DNA of 64,000 bases from Bradyrhizobium australiense (GCF_013114825.1 NZ_JAAVLX010000004.1:62001-126000); one strand, 5' to 3'. Shown: positions 17,701-25,801, counted from the stretch's first letter. Program-made: numbers and translations. The notes: generated from the sequence alone by a model not told the origin.

Positions 17701-19913
17701 GGGAGCACCAGTTTGCGCTCGACCGCGCGGCCGCCGGTCTCCACCATGCGGATGAAGATCTGCGCCTCCTGCGGCCGCGTCGAGGTCGGCGCCTTGGCGA
17801 GCGACACCGGGAAGGTCGCCACACCATTGGCGTCGGCCTCGGGCAGGTTCTCGATCGGGGTCCGTTCGTTGGAGGCGGTTTCCTCATCCGCCACGCCGAA
17901 CTGGTAGCCGGGATAGCCGGGCCGCCCGGAGGCAGCGGGGGCGACCAGTATGTCGCCTTCGAGCTGCAGGCCCGAGGCCGGCGCGCCGTAGAGGAATTTG
18001 CCGGCGACCTTAAGTTCAACTGGAGACTCAGCTTTTATGAACTTCTCCTTGGCCGAGACGTCGAATTCGATCCGCTCGGGGACGTAATCTTCGACCATGA
18101 AAGTGGTCTCGCCCACCGACGAGCCCTTGGGATCGGTAAACGCCCGCACCCGCCAGGTGCCGGTCGGGACCGCCGAATTCAACGGCACAGCCATCGATCG
18201 CCCGCCCGCGCCCTGGTCGGGGAGCTGGGCTCGGCGGAATTCGACGCCGTCCGGCCGCTCGATCACCAGCGTCAGCGGCCCGCCGGGCATGGCATTCCCC
18301 TGCCCGTCGCGGAGCAGCGCGGTCAGATAGACCGTCTCGTTCGACCGGTAGACGCCGCGCTCGGCATAAACGAAGGCGTCGGCACCAGGAGGCACCACCC
18401 GCCCCGACACGCCGCGGTCGGTGAGGTCGAAGGCGTTGGTCTTCAGGCTGAGGAAGGCGTAGTCCGCCTTTTCGCTCGTCACCGTCAGCAGTGCCGGCGA
18501 AAGCCCGCCCTCGCCGCGCGCGAGCCCCGCCTCGAACAGCACGTGGCCGGCATCGTCGGTCTTGCGCGTGGCAAGGATCTCGTTGTTGCGCGCGACCAGC
18601 CGCACCTCGGCCTTCGATACGGCTTCGGTCGAAGCCAACGAGTTGACGAAGACGTGGATGCCGTCATTGCCGGAAAACGCCGTCAGCCCCATGTCGGAGA
18701 CGATGAACCACTGCGTCGCCAGCGAGCCGTCATCGTCGCCGCCGCTGCCGGGCCCCTTGGCCGCCGCCGTCATCACATAGACTCCAGGCTGCAGGTCGCC
18801 GAGCGCCTGGTCGACCGGGAAAGCCGTCACGACGTCCTGGTTTAGCGTGGAGGCGGTGGTAAGTTCGCCGGACCAGACTTTTACGCCGCGCTCGTTGCCC
18901 AAATCCGAGAGCTGGTAACTGGACAGCGTCTTCTGAAAATCGCTGTCGACCACCGTGTTGATCAAGTTACGATCGCCGATCCGGAACACGTTGACGTTCA
19001 CCGACGGCGTATTGACGCTGACCAGCGGAATGCCGCGCTGGCCGGTACGCGGCAGCACGTAGGCGCGGCCGGTGAAGCGCACGAATGGCTTGCGATCGCG
19101 GACATAGATATTGAACTCGGCCGATTTCGGCAGGCTCTCCTTCACCGTGGACGGCAGGCCGGCGCGCAGATTGATGTTGTAACGCTCGCCGTGCTTCAGC
19201 CCGTCGACGCAGAGCTGCTTGCCTTCGCTGGTCAGCGCCGGCTTATCGGTGCCGGCCAGCGCCACGAACGGCGCGAAATCGATCCGCTTGGCCAAGTCTT
19301 CGGAGAACTGGAAACAGGCTCGCGGCGAGGCGCCATCGGAATCGACGGTATAATCGAGCAGCCGGAAGCCGTGCTGATCCCGCATCTTCTCATACTGTCC
19401 GCGAACCTCGGCAACCTCGCGCATGTCAAGCGACAGCCGCAAGCTATCCAGCGCCGGACGCCACAGCTTGCGCTCGGACATGGCACGGCCAAGCACGGCC
19501 AGCGCATCGGCCTCCTCGGCCTGGTTGCCGGCGCGCTGATAGGCGATGTAGGCCGCGGTCGAGGCGCGCTCGTACAGGAAGGTCTGCTCGCTGGAGCTGG
19601 CGGCGCGGATCTGGAAGATAGTTTTGGCGAGCCGCAGCCAGTTGGCGCTGTCTTCCGGCGTGGTGGCAGCGATCTGGCCGAGGATCTGCAGGCCCACCCG
19701 GAAGTCGGCGCGCTTGAAGGCGGCGTCGGCGTCGTTGCGCAGCGTCGCGGAGGATTTCGCGACCGGCCCCGCCTCGCTCTTGATCTGGGCCTCGAGTTTG
19801 ACGGCCGAATCGGCCAGCTCGTCGCGCTTGAAGGCCTTGTCGGCGGCCCCTGCCGCCGTCAGGCCAAGCGCCAGCGTGGCGCAAATCACTGTGGCGCGAA
19901 CCAAACCGATCAT
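14700..19913 (-). CDS. Bacterial alpha-2-macroglobulin family protein
   Basis: Large periplasmic protein of 1737 aa related to E. coli YfhM, thought to trap foreign proteases and protect the cell wall. ATG 19913 follows AAGGAG and opens a signal peptide (IGLVRATVICATLALGLTAA). MG domains occupy most of the chain; the thioester motif CSEQ is intact with its cysteine at about residue 1289 (PHGCSEQITSRAM), followed by the helical thioester domain. Unlike YfhM there is no lipobox cysteine after the signal, so it may be soluble. It overlaps pbpC by 4 nt, the usual A2M-PBP1C pairing. Confidence 0.93.
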   Translation of the reverse strand: MIGLVRATVICATLALGLTAAGAADKAFKRDELADSAVKLEAQIKSEAGPVAKSSATLRNDADAAFKRADFRVGLQILGQIAATTPEDSANWLRLAKTIFQIRAASSSEQTFLYERASTAAYIAYQRAGNQAEEADALAVLGRAMSERKLWRPALDSLRLSLDMREVAEVRGQYEKMRDQHGFRLLDYTVDSDGASPRACFQFSEDLAKRIDFAPFVALAGTDKPALTSEGKQLCVDGLKHGERYNINLRAGLPSTVKESLPKSAEFNIYVRDRKPFVRFTGRAYVLPRTGQRGIPLVSVNTPSVNVNVFRIGDRNLINTVVDSDFQKTLSSYQLSDLGNERGVKVWSGELTTASTLNQDVVTAFPVDQALGDLQPGVYVMTAAAKGPGSGGDDDGSLATQWFIVSDMGLTAFSGNDGIHVFVNSLASTEAVSKAEVRLVARNNEILATRKTDDAGHVLFEAGLARGEGGLSPALLTVTSEKADYAFLSLKTNAFDLTDRGVSGRVVPPGADAFVYAERGVYRSNETVYLTALLRDGQGNAMPGGPLTLVIERPDGVEFRRAQLPDQGAGGRSMAVPLNSAVPTGTWRVRAFTDPKGSSVGETTFMVEDYVPERIEFDVSAKEKFIKAESPVELKVAGKFLYGAPASGLQLEGDILVAPAASGRPGYPGYQFGVADEETASNERTPIENLPEADANGVATFPVSLAKAPTSTRPQEAQIFIRMVETGGRAVERKLVLPVAPQAALIGIKPLFGDKSVAEGDKAEFDVVFVSPDGKQLSRDGLRYELLKMETRYQWYRQNSSWEYEPVKSTKRVADGDLTLTADKAARVSVSPEPGRYRLDVKSTEADGPVTSVQFDVGWYSDGSADAPDLLETSIDKPEYASGDTMVVSVNARTAGNLTVNVLGDRLLTTQTVEVKQGTQQVKLTVGKDWGTGAYVLATLRRPLDAAALRMPGRAIGLKWFGIDKKTRTLAVNLSPPPLVRPGTSLKIPVKLGGLNPGEDAKIVVAAVDVGILNLTNYKPPAPDDYYLGQRRLTAEIRDLYGQLIDGMQGSRGQIRTGGDSAGAELQGSPPTQKPLALYSGIVTVGPDGTAEISFDIPEFAGTARVMAVAWTATKLGRAATDVTVRDPVVLTATLPRFLLNGDKGTMSFDLDNVEGAPGDYSISVKTSGPVKVTGNPTTTVKLAAKQRTSMSLALDAGGAGTANLDVDIKGPNGLTLARHYALDVKAATQVLARRSIRTLAKGESLTLTSDMFSDLVSGTGSVSLSVSLSTALDAATILKALDRYPHGCSEQITSRAMPLLYVNDLAAGAHLAMDTAVDQRIKDAIERLLARQGSNGSFGLWSAGGDDAWLDAYVTDFLTRAREKGFAVPDVLFKNALERIRNSVVNANEPEKDGGRDLAYGLYVLARNGAAPIGDLRYLADTKLNHLATSMAKSQLAAALALVGDKVRAERVYGAALDALAPKPVIEFGRVDYGSALRDAAALVSLASEGNAPRATLTQAVARVEAARGLTPYTSTQENAWMVLAARALSKETLALDIDGSPVTAAVYRSYKAEAMAGKPVKITNTGDAPVQAVVSVSGSPVTPEPAASNGFKIERNYFTLDGKPADVTKAKQNDRFAVVLKITEAKPEHGHIMVADYLPAGLEIDNPRLVSSGDSGTLDWIEDGEEPEHTEFRDDRFTAAIDRASDDQSVFTVAYIVRAVSPGKYVLPQAYVEDMYNPSRYGRTGTGSVEVRPAK

Positions 19914-20221
19914 GATGGGCTCCTTGCCGCGGACAGATGCCGCGTAACGACCAAAAAAGGCGCGAAAAGGTGACGGACTGATGGCGGTGGCAAAGGCTTG
20001 CGAAACGGTCGCATGCATGGCGCTAGCAGTCCAAACGGTCCCGGCCGTCCCGTAGCGGACGGCCAAAGGGGGCGGGCATGTGTGTCAGGGCGGACCATAT
20101 GAGATAGCCCGCCGTCTGGCTTTGTCGCGAACTTGAGGAAATCGGTTCGACCGTCTTGGCGGGAAGGCGGATTTTTCATATTGGCAGTGCTAGAAAGGCT
20201 TAAGGCGGATACCGCCCGGAC
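19914..20221. other. Intergenic region, A2M promoter side and tRNA leader
   Basis: About 300 bp between the divergent A2M gene and tRNA-Arg. The A2M ribosome site lies at its left edge. Open frames here are short and look like chance. I see no gene in it. Confidence 0.5.
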
Positions 20222-20298
20222 GGTCCCATAGCTCAACTGGATAGAGTAACGGATTTCTACTCCGTGGGTTGCAGGTTCGAATCCTGCTGGGATCGCCA
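20222..20298 (+). tRNA. tRNA-Arg (anticodon TCT)
   Basis: A full 77-nt cloverleaf can be folded: acceptor GGTCCCA / TGGGATC, D arm GCTC...GAGT, anticodon stem ACGGA / TCCGT with loop TTTCTAC giving anticodon TCT, T arm GCAGG-TTCGAAT-CCTGC, discriminator G and encoded CCA. It reads AGA and, by wobble, AGG, which are rare codons in this GC-rich genome. No integrated element follows it. Confidence 0.95.
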
Positions 20299-20411
20299 CT
20301 GCCACTGCGCGCTTTCCGCAATTTCGACTTCATTCTCGTTTCGGCTGAGACTTGAGCCTATGATGCCGGCCAACAATCGCTTCCGTTGCCCTGACAAAGG
20401 ATGCGGACGTC

Positions 20412-20669
20412 ATGCCAAAAAAGGGAATCACCGGCCACGACGAATGGGTCGTCACGGAAGCGCTGGCGACGGCGCTGGTCGCACTCGAGCAGCTCGAGCC
20501 GACGCAGCAGTCGCGCCAGCAGATGGATGATATCCGGAAACTCCTGGCGGCCAATTGTCAGCCCGGGACCATCAACCTGCATCTCGCCCAGGCCAAGTGC
20601 CGGCTGAACCCCCACGCCGATCGCGCCGTCATCTATCGCGAGTATGGATTCGAAGACTGGGAAGTCTGA
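20412..20669 (+). CDS. Small hypothetical protein
   Basis: An 85-aa soluble protein, mostly helical, with acidic ends. No motif is recognised. The line TEALATALVALEQLEP suggests an amphipathic helix, and NLHLAQAKCRLNPHADRAVI contains its only cysteine. Codon use matches the surroundings and the frame is open from a clear ATG, but the ribosome site is weak. It lies between tRNA-Arg and a DUF3551 gene on the same strand. It appears to be one of the small conserved proteins typical of Bradyrhizobium, but I cannot name a function. Confidence 0.65.
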   Translation: MPKKGITGHDEWVVTEALATALVALEQLEPTQQSRQQMDDIRKLLAANCQPGTINLHLAQAKCRLNPHADRAVIYREYGFEDWEV

Positions 20670-20858
20670 ACGGCGGGGGGCTCGTGGCAAGGGTCGCCGG
20701 ATGAATCAACGGATCGCGAATGCGCGACCCGTTGGCACATGCGGGCTATTTGCTACCTTGGAATAAGCTCCGCGCGCTGGTGTTCTGTCGTTACGGCGAG
20801 GACCGCGACAACCGCCCGATAGCGGAAATTTTGCGAGGAAGTCTGGGAGGACAACGGA

Positions 20859-21143
20859 ATGAAGCTGCCGCAAGCATCTGCCACGGCAACAGCGCTGACG
20901 ATTTGGGCCGCGACGATCGCCCTGCCCGCGTCCGGCCGAGCCCAGACCTACGATCCGAGCTACCCCGTTTGTCTGCAGGTCTACCAAGGCTTCGTGGACT
21001 ACTATTTCGAGTGCCACTATCGAACGATGGCGCAGTGTCAGGCGTCGGCATCGGGCCGCTCCGCGCAATGCGTCGTTAATCCATACTATGGCGGGCCGAA
21101 TGCCGGGCGCGGCAAGCGCCAGAAGCGGTACCAGCCCTATTGA
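20859..21143 (+). CDS. DUF3551 family secreted protein
   Basis: Exported 94-aa protein. GGGAGGAC precedes ATG 20859. The signal peptide ends near GRAQTYD. The mature part has the DUF3551 pattern YPVCLQVY...YFECHYRTMAQC...SGRSAQCVVNPYY with four cysteines, probably forming two disulfides in the periplasm, and a basic C-terminus (GRGKRQKRYQPY). The family is common in Bradyrhizobium, usually in many copies, and has no known role. It converges with another small secreted protein gene. Confidence 0.88.
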   Translation: MKLPQASATATALTIWAATIALPASGRAQTYDPSYPVCLQVYQGFVDYYFECHYRTMAQCQASASGRSAQCVVNPYYGGPNAGRGKRQKRYQPY

Positions 21144-21208
21144 GAATTGGTTCGCCTCGACGGCACGGCCTCGGCGTGCCCCTCACCTCAATCGGCCCGC
21201 CCCGCTAT

Positions 21209-21484
21209 TCACCAGCCGTAGCTGCCGAGCGCGAGCGGCCTCGATGGAGTTTTGGCGGTCCGCGTCACGTCGGGGTGCAGGCAGCGCCGCGCGGCCGCAA
21301 TCTCGGCGTCGCTCGCGCCCTTGCTGCGCGCCCACTGCTCTGCCGCGGACGCACTGTATTGCGCTACGTAGTAGCGCACCACAGGGCATGAAATTCGACG
21401 CAAAACACCGGATTGTTCACCCGCAAATCCGGCGCTTGGTATTCCGAGACACAGTGCCAGCACGCATATCCAACGTAAGCTCAT
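21209..21484 (-). CDS. Small secreted protein, unknown function
   Basis: A 91-aa product from ATG 21484, which has AGAGGGG upstream. A longer in-frame extension to 21880 lacks a ribosome site and any signal, so it was not used. The signal peptide (SLRWICVLALCLGIPSAGFA) is clear. The mature part, ISCPVVRYYVAQYSASAAE with ARSKGASDAEIAAARRCL, has two cysteines and a short helical hairpin. I recall similar small exported proteins in Bradyrhizobium without a known function. It converges with the DUF3551 gene. Confidence 0.7.
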   Translation of the reverse strand: MSLRWICVLALCLGIPSAGFAGEQSGVLRRISCPVVRYYVAQYSASAAEQWARSKGASDAEIAAARRCLHPDVTRTAKTPSRPLALGSYGW

Positions 21485-21745
21485 GTGATTCCCCTCTGCA
21501 CATGAGAGAGGGCATGGCTTTTGCCGAGGCATCAAGTCCGATGGCGAGTTCCGCAAGAGGAACAGCCGGCACTGTGTTGAAGTAGCAACTGCAATAGTCC
21601 TGACGGACGACAATTCCGCCCGCAGAACGCGACTTTGCGCGATCATTAAAATTGATTGTTTACGAAAAAGACCGAACTTGATTGCCGCCCCGGGACAATG
21701 CGGTAGCCTCTGTTGCCGGGGCTGCGTGAACCGTTGGTGGCTCAG

Positions 21746-21997
21746 ATGGAATTCGAACGCCGATCTGTCGGAAGGACGACGATTTCGAAAAACGCGCTCC
21801 TGTTCTTTGACGCGCAGCGCGGTGTATTCACCTGCCGCGTTCAGGATGTCACGAATTCCGGGGCCGGAATTGAACTCCACGACCTCAATCTACTGCCCCT
21901 GAATTTCGAATTGACTTTCGACAATTTTCATAATGTTCGCGAATGCCGCGTGATCTGGCGGCAAGGCGATTTCGTCGGTGTTGCGTTTCAAAACTGA
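21746..21997 (+). CDS. PilZ-domain protein
   Basis: An 83-aa single PilZ domain, MEFERRSVGRTT... ending VIWRQGDFVGVAFQN. The N-terminal RRSVGR fits RxxxR. The second motif reads TNSGAG where D-x-S-x-x-G is usual, so the aspartate is replaced by threonine and c-di-GMP binding may be weaker. ATG 21746 is preferred over an in-frame TTG 33 nt upstream, but neither has a strong ribosome site. It is divergent from the small secreted protein gene at 21484. Confidence 0.75.
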   Translation: MEFERRSVGRTTISKNALLFFDAQRGVFTCRVQDVTNSGAGIELHDLNLLPLNFELTFDNFHNVRECRVIWRQGDFVGVAFQN

Positions 21998-22230
21998 TCG
22001 ATTTGCGACCCGGCGCCCATCCCGGAGCGGTTCCAGCGGATACGCGTGGACAAGGCACATCCTGCATAGCCCCCGAGCGGGCCGGTGAAGCGGGCTTTCG
22101 CAGCGAGCAAAACAGTCTTGGAGAATGGAACTAACAACGAGGTTCCGCGTCGAATCCCTGCTTCAGTTCCGCCGGAACGTAAGTCGAACGCCGGGTGCGT
22201 CCGCCTTCGCATCTGTGACGGAGTTCGAAC

Positions 22231-22530
22231 ATGTCCTGGGATCGTCCGTTCGCTCAGCCTGTGCCGCTCCCGAAAGGACCGCCAGCGCAAACGCTGCGGG
22301 ACGCCGCCGACTACATCAGGACCCTTCCTCAGCCCGAACGTGACCGTCAGGAATGGCGGCTTGCCATACAGATGCTTATTGATGCCGCCGAAGATCGTGG
22401 ACCCATGCTGTTCGCGCGCATGGGAATTGTCAGAGCCTTGGAGACGAGTATCGAAACGACGCTCGATGCGGCGGCCCAGGGTCCGCGCCAAGGCAAGCTG
22501 AGAGAAAGTAAAGCTGAAGGGAGACCGTGA
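22231..22530 (+). CDS. Hypothetical protein
   Basis: A 99-aa soluble protein beginning MSWDRPFAQPVPLPKG, followed by AQTLRDAADYIRTLP and a helical middle (AIQMLIDAAEDRGPMLFARM). This resembles a short hypothetical family that I recall from Bradyrhizobium genomes, often in several copies, which starts MSWDRPF and contains a predicted helical domain. The C-terminus (after about residue 75) is more basic than usual. The function is unknown. The 233 bp before it hold no supported gene. Confidence 0.7.
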   Translation: MSWDRPFAQPVPLPKGPPAQTLRDAADYIRTLPQPERDRQEWRLAIQMLIDAAEDRGPMLFARMGIVRALETSIETTLDAAAQGPRQGKLRESKAEGRP

Positions 22531-22722
22531 CGCCAGCATCTGAGCCGAGATGGGCATCCCGCAGAGGGTGCCGGAGAGGCGCTTCAAGCTCGGCAGCTCC
22601 CAATCGAACAATAACAATACGCGCACGCAGCGGATCGGAGCGACTTCCGCAGTCGATTAGGAAACCAACGGTGGATTGGCCGAAATGCAAGGCACGCCGC
22701 CGCCGAATGGCTGCAAGGCAGC

Positions 22723-23046
22723 CTACGCTACCCGTCTGATTCGGAAATCATCGATCCGCTTGCCGGACTTCAGTTTTGCAGCGAGCCAGCGAGGCGTCTT
22801 CCCTCGTCCTGCCCACGTCTCGGACGGCCGATCGGGATTCCGGAATTTCGGAACGACCGTTGGATATGGGCGCCGCCCTGTCGATGATTTCGTGCGCTCA
22901 GCTTCGACGACGCCCTTGAGCTGCTTCAGGCGATCTTCAAGAAGGCGTTTCTGCGCAAGCAGAGTCGTTGCAAGCCTGGCGGCTACTTCTTCATGGAGTG
23001 CCCACAGCTCATCCGTGGACATTGATTTGAAGTCATTCCGGTTCAC
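22723..23046 (-). CDS. H-NS/HvrA-family DNA-binding protein
   Basis: Nucleoid protein of the H-NS family, 107 aa. GTG 23046 is chosen because GGGGA lies 8 nt upstream and the downstream sequence FKSMSTDELWALHEEVAARL matches the usual HvrA start. Residues 10-55 form the coiled-coil oligomerisation helix. The C-terminal domain contains PKFRNPDRPSETWAGRGKTP, whose TWAGRGKTPRW core is the minor-groove-binding loop. It probably silences or regulates AT-rich genes. A second gene with only the N-terminal half is at 57226 and a C-terminal-half remnant at 61411. Confidence 0.85.
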   Translation of the reverse strand: MNRNDFKSMSTDELWALHEEVAARLATTLLAQKRLLEDRLKQLKGVVEAERTKSSTGRRPYPTVVPKFRNPDRPSETWAGRGKTPRWLAAKLKSGKRIDDFRIRRVA

Positions 23047-23674
23047 GACCGTCCCCAATCATGATTAGATGGTTGTCATCGTTGGAAGCAAAACATGAGC
23101 AGAATAAGGCCGATTCAGACCCTCCTTCAGACCGAAAAGTTCCCCGCGGTTGGTATCATTACACAATACAACCGTAACGGAATCTACCTTAGGTTGCACC
23201 GAGTTTTCTTTCGCAATTTCGCAACTTCTGATCGATTCAGGCGCAGAGCCCGCGGTGATGTGAAACAAATGGTCTCTCGTTGACGGTTCCCCTAATCGCA
23301 ACTGCTTCGACGGGCGCTTTTGCGCGTTTGGTCCGCGCAAGTCTGTTGCACGCTCGTTGCAGCAGTGAAGCAAAGCGCAAACCTGGAAATCTCGCGGCGA
23401 CAGCATTCGGGTTTCAGCTCGGCGCGATCCCGCTTAACCCGGGCCACGCCGCGTCTGCGTCGGCGGGTAGAATAGCAAGTCCTTGCGGACCACTTCCGCG
23501 AGCAGCGGCTTCGTGCGCGTTGGATCCACGATCGGTGCCGATATCGAGGACGGAAATGCCGCAATTCTCGGAGCGCCAGCGGGGATTATCTGTGACTTTT
23601 GTTGCACCCGATTGGGCGCCCCATAATAGCCGAGCGCTCGTCTCCCTGGGGTAGGTGATAGGAGCGGCACCCGG

Positions 23675-23708
23675 CTATTCGGGCCGCGCGGCGGTGCGGC
23701 CTGAATAG
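23675..23708. other. Strong stem-loop, possible RNA element
   Basis: CTATTCGGGCCGC pairs with GCGGCCTGAATAG over 13 positions with one G-U pair, loop of 8. No T tract follows, so it is not a standard terminator. It lies in gene-free DNA. Confidence 0.5.
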
Positions 23709-23919
23709 GAACTCATTTATGGCTTAAGGGAACTTTAAAAAGCCCTTGACTTATAACGATTTTGCCGAAAGCGCAGATTGCGCGCATCAGCGTTTGAGCT
23801 CCCAGGAACGAAACGACGCAAAACGGGGCCAAGACCAGATAACCTCACGTGAGGAAATGTAACGCCTTCGACGCGTTTCCCCTGTCTATGAATTTGAAAC
23901 GGCCGAGCGCGAGGGACCC

Positions 23920-24030
23920 TTGAGTCCGCCACCACCCGAATTCGATCGCGACGAAGCGCTGGTTTGTATGGCGCTGGCGTTCTGCCTGGCCGGCGCATCG
24001 ACCACCATTATCTACCGCTTGCTGGGTTAA
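23920..24030 (+). CDS. Possible 36-aa membrane peptide
   Basis: Starts at TTG 23920 with GAGGGA just upstream (spacing 3 nt, short). The peptide has an acidic, proline-rich head (SPPPPEFDRDE) and one hydrophobic segment, ALVCMALAFCLAGASTTIIY, ending RLLG. The layout of polar head, single membrane span and basic end is what a real single-pass microprotein would show, and it is the best coding candidate in this stretch. No family is known to me. Confidence 0.42.
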   Translation: MSPPPPEFDRDEALVCMALAFCLAGASTTIIYRLLG

Positions 24031-24182
24031 GCGCTCCGGACAGATTGGTGGGTGAACGACCAGAAGGTCAATCTTCCGAGACGGCTAGAAACGGCAAATC
24101 CACGTTCAGGAAGAGGCCTAGGAACACTGCAAGGCCGCCGGCGACAGCCATCAACGGCTCGAGTGTTTGCGGTCAGGAGTAG

Positions 24183-24217
24183 ACGAGGCCCGGAGTGCCT
24201 AGGAGTCCGGGCCTCGT
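24183..24217. other. Perfect inverted repeat, hairpin
   Basis: ACGAGGCCCGGA and TCCGGGCCTCGT form a 12-bp perfect stem around an 11-nt loop (GTGCCTAGGAG). No T tract on either side. It may be a Rho-independent-like end for an unseen transcript or part of a repeat family. Confidence 0.5.
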
Positions 24218-24457
24218 GGCCTCCAGTGGTAGCGCCGTCGTGATGAACGAACGCCCTGCCCCCGCTGCAAGCGACGGCGTTATAGATCGCCGTTACATAC
24301 TCGGCCAATCCGTACGAGTACGGTGGAGATGAAACGCTCATGCTGGCGCGTTGCTGCGCGCACATCGCCGCGAGATCAAGAAAGCGCATCTTGAAGCGCC
24401 AAGCAGGCAACTTGCCGCGCGAGCCGCCACGCCTCCGTTCAGCCGCCGCGTCCGCCG

Positions 24458-24766
24458 CTACCGCTTATCGAACGGAATATACTGATGATACTCCTTCGGC
24501 ACCGAGCTTCGGTAACGCGCCGGCACCGTGCCGCGGTCTATCGATCGGTCGATCTCCTGCTGCCGGGTCATCTTGGCCGGTTTCCTTTTCTTCGGCGCCG
24601 CCTTCTCCTTTTCAGCCGCGGCGGTTTCCGGCGCGGCGGTAGGCGACGTCGCCGTGGTGGCGGTGCCGCCACCCGGCGCGTCCTGCGCGAGCGCGACGGG
24701 CGGCAGCGGCAGGAGCACGAGAGCAGCCGCCGACGCGGCCAGCACAAGACGAGACAGCTTTTGCAT
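24458..24766 (-). CDS. Small secreted Ala/Pro/Lys-rich protein
   Basis: A 102-aa protein from ATG 24766. The signal peptide (KLSRLVLAASAAALVLLPLP) ends at ALAQD. Then comes a low-complexity Gly/Thr/Ala/Pro stretch, a lysine-rich linker (EKEKAAPKKRKPAKM) and a short conserved-looking end with DRGTVPARYRSSVPKEYHQY. The final segment looks folded or partner-binding, the middle a flexible tether. No known domain. It precedes nothing in an operon; a separate small membrane protein gene lies upstream on the same strand. Confidence 0.7.
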   Translation of the reverse strand: MQKLSRLVLAASAAALVLLPLPPVALAQDAPGGGTATTATSPTAAPETAAAEKEKAAPKKRKPAKMTRQQEIDRSIDRGTVPARYRSSVPKEYHQYIPFDKR

Positions 24767-24810
24767 GGCAAACCCCAGTTCTGGCCTGCTCCGTTTCCAG
24801 CCTGATCCTA

Positions 24811-25056
24811 TTACGTCCGCAGCCGTCCGCACACCGGGATTTTGGCGAGGAGGACGGGCGTGGACTGGCTATGCTTGACCCGGCTGCAGGTCGTGAAGAG
24901 GAATGCCAGTCGACTGCACTGCCAGTCCGGACCGAGGGCGGCGCTGGCGGCCGGCTCGGGATAAGACACGCCGATCACGACGAAGCCTATGAAGGCCAGC
25001 GCGGCGACGGCGGCGGCGAGGGCGAGGTTTTTGCGGGTCCAACAATTCTGGGGCAT
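24811..25056 (-). CDS. Small membrane protein, unknown function
   Basis: An 81-aa protein from ATG 25056, with AGGAG 9 nt upstream; a longer frame to 25125 has no such site. One membrane span, LALAAAVAALAFIGFVVIGV, follows a short basic N-terminus. After it is a periplasmic tail with four cysteines (DWQCSRLAFLFTTCSRVKHS and the final VCGRLRT). It lies 44 nt upstream of the secreted protein gene on the same strand, so both may share a transcript. Confidence 0.6.
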   Translation of the reverse strand: MPQNCWTRKNLALAAAVAALAFIGFVVIGVSYPEPAASAALGPDWQCSRLAFLFTTCSRVKHSQSTPVLLAKIPVCGRLRT

Positions 25057-25264
25057 GGCGGTCGCTCCTGTTGGGAAGCCCGGAAGATAGGATCGCCCCG
25101 CCCCCGTTCGTGTGAACGGCTTCACAGTATAAAGGTTTTTAATGGGGCCCCGATCAGCGCCAGGTCGGCGTCAGGAATGGGTATAACTCGCGCAAACCCG
25201 TTGCGTGCGCGCAATCCTTGATCGACATTGCCCGTTCGGGGTGAGCGCGTGTGCGGGACGTGCG

Positions 25265-25480
25265 ATGGACAAGCAGGAAGCGGGCTACGACTACAACAGG
25301 TACAAGCAATTGCTGGCGGAAGCAGTTGACGAGACCAAGCGGCTCGAACTGATCGAGATCATCATCAGAGAGAAAGCCCGCGAAAAACTTGACGCGCAGC
25401 TAATCGCAGACCGGGTCGCGATGACGGCGATGACGGTCGCACGCGTTCTCGGACCTGGTGGGCGCCGCGATAACTTCTAG
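25265..25480 (+). CDS. Small hypothetical protein
   Basis: A 71-aa protein from ATG 25265, MDKQEAGYDYNRYKQLLAEA, with a long amphipathic helix (ETKRLELIEIIIREKAREKL) and a hydrophobic later segment. No known domain; it could be a small coiled-coil adaptor. A longer in-frame start at 25205 adds a cysteine-containing leader without a ribosome site. Its last 80 bp overlap a candidate frame on the opposite strand. Confidence 0.6.
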   Translation: MDKQEAGYDYNRYKQLLAEAVDETKRLELIEIIIREKAREKLDAQLIADRVAMTAMTVARVLGPGGRRDNF

Positions 25481-25663
25481 GGTCGTGCGTTCACTTTGCG
25501 AAGCGAGCATCACCAGCGAGCCGACCAGACCGATAAGCGCGCAGGGGCAAGCAGGCCATATTGCAAGATCGCGAGCGCCCGGCCAGGGGCTGCGGTCGCC
25601 GTTGCCATCTCGTAGAGCAGCCAGCCTGATGTAATCCCGCTCATCGGCGTCAGTTTGGGCCAT
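25400..25663 (-). CDS. Doubtful small membrane protein frame
   Basis: An 87-codon frame, MAQTDADERDYIRLAALRDG, followed by one possible membrane span, CPCALIGLVGSLVMLA, and then a polar basic tail. It overlaps the end of the plus-strand gene at 25265 by 81 bp and its ribosome site is poor, so at most one of the overlapping ends is likely right. The front two thirds look more protein-like than the tail. The 321 bp between 25481 and 25801 contain no other candidate. Confidence 0.28.
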   Translation of the reverse strand: MAQTDADERDYIRLAALRDGNGDRSPWPGARDLAIWPACPCALIGLVGSLVMLASQSERTTLEVIAAPTRSENACDRHRRHRDPVCD

Positions 25664-25801
25664 TTGCTGTTCACGCAAGTCTCCCCTGCTCTGCCGCCCC
25701 CCTTTCGACGCTGGCAATTTGCCCCGGCTTCACTTACCTAGGCGCCATTCCGCGCGCGTGGCGCGCCCAACCCCAAGAATGAAAGCGACAAGGCCTATTT
25801 T

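Larger units (their letters stand above)
23047..24457. other. Gene-poor region of 1.4 kb
   Basis: No frame here looks like a conserved protein. Overlapping open frames of 60-130 codons exist on both strands but are rich in Arg, Ser and Pro and have no ribosome sites. What can be supported is a strong hairpin at 23675-23708, a possible 36-codon membrane peptide at 23920, and a perfect 12-bp inverted repeat at 24183-24217. It could be decayed genes or RNA-coding. Confidence 0.5.

Noticed and set aside
17151..18845. 564-codon open frame opposite the A2M gene
   Set aside because: It mirrors the codon pattern of A2M in GC-rich DNA, is His/Arg/Gly-rich and shows no domain.
20700..20740. GCGCGACCCGTTGGC shared with the repeat at 29897
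   Set aside because: Only about 15 bp in common, so it may be chance or an old fragment; not enough to call a repeat.
23280..23654. 124-codon frame in the gene-poor region
   Set aside because: Composition is Ala/Arg/Ser/Pro noise, and there is no ribosome site.
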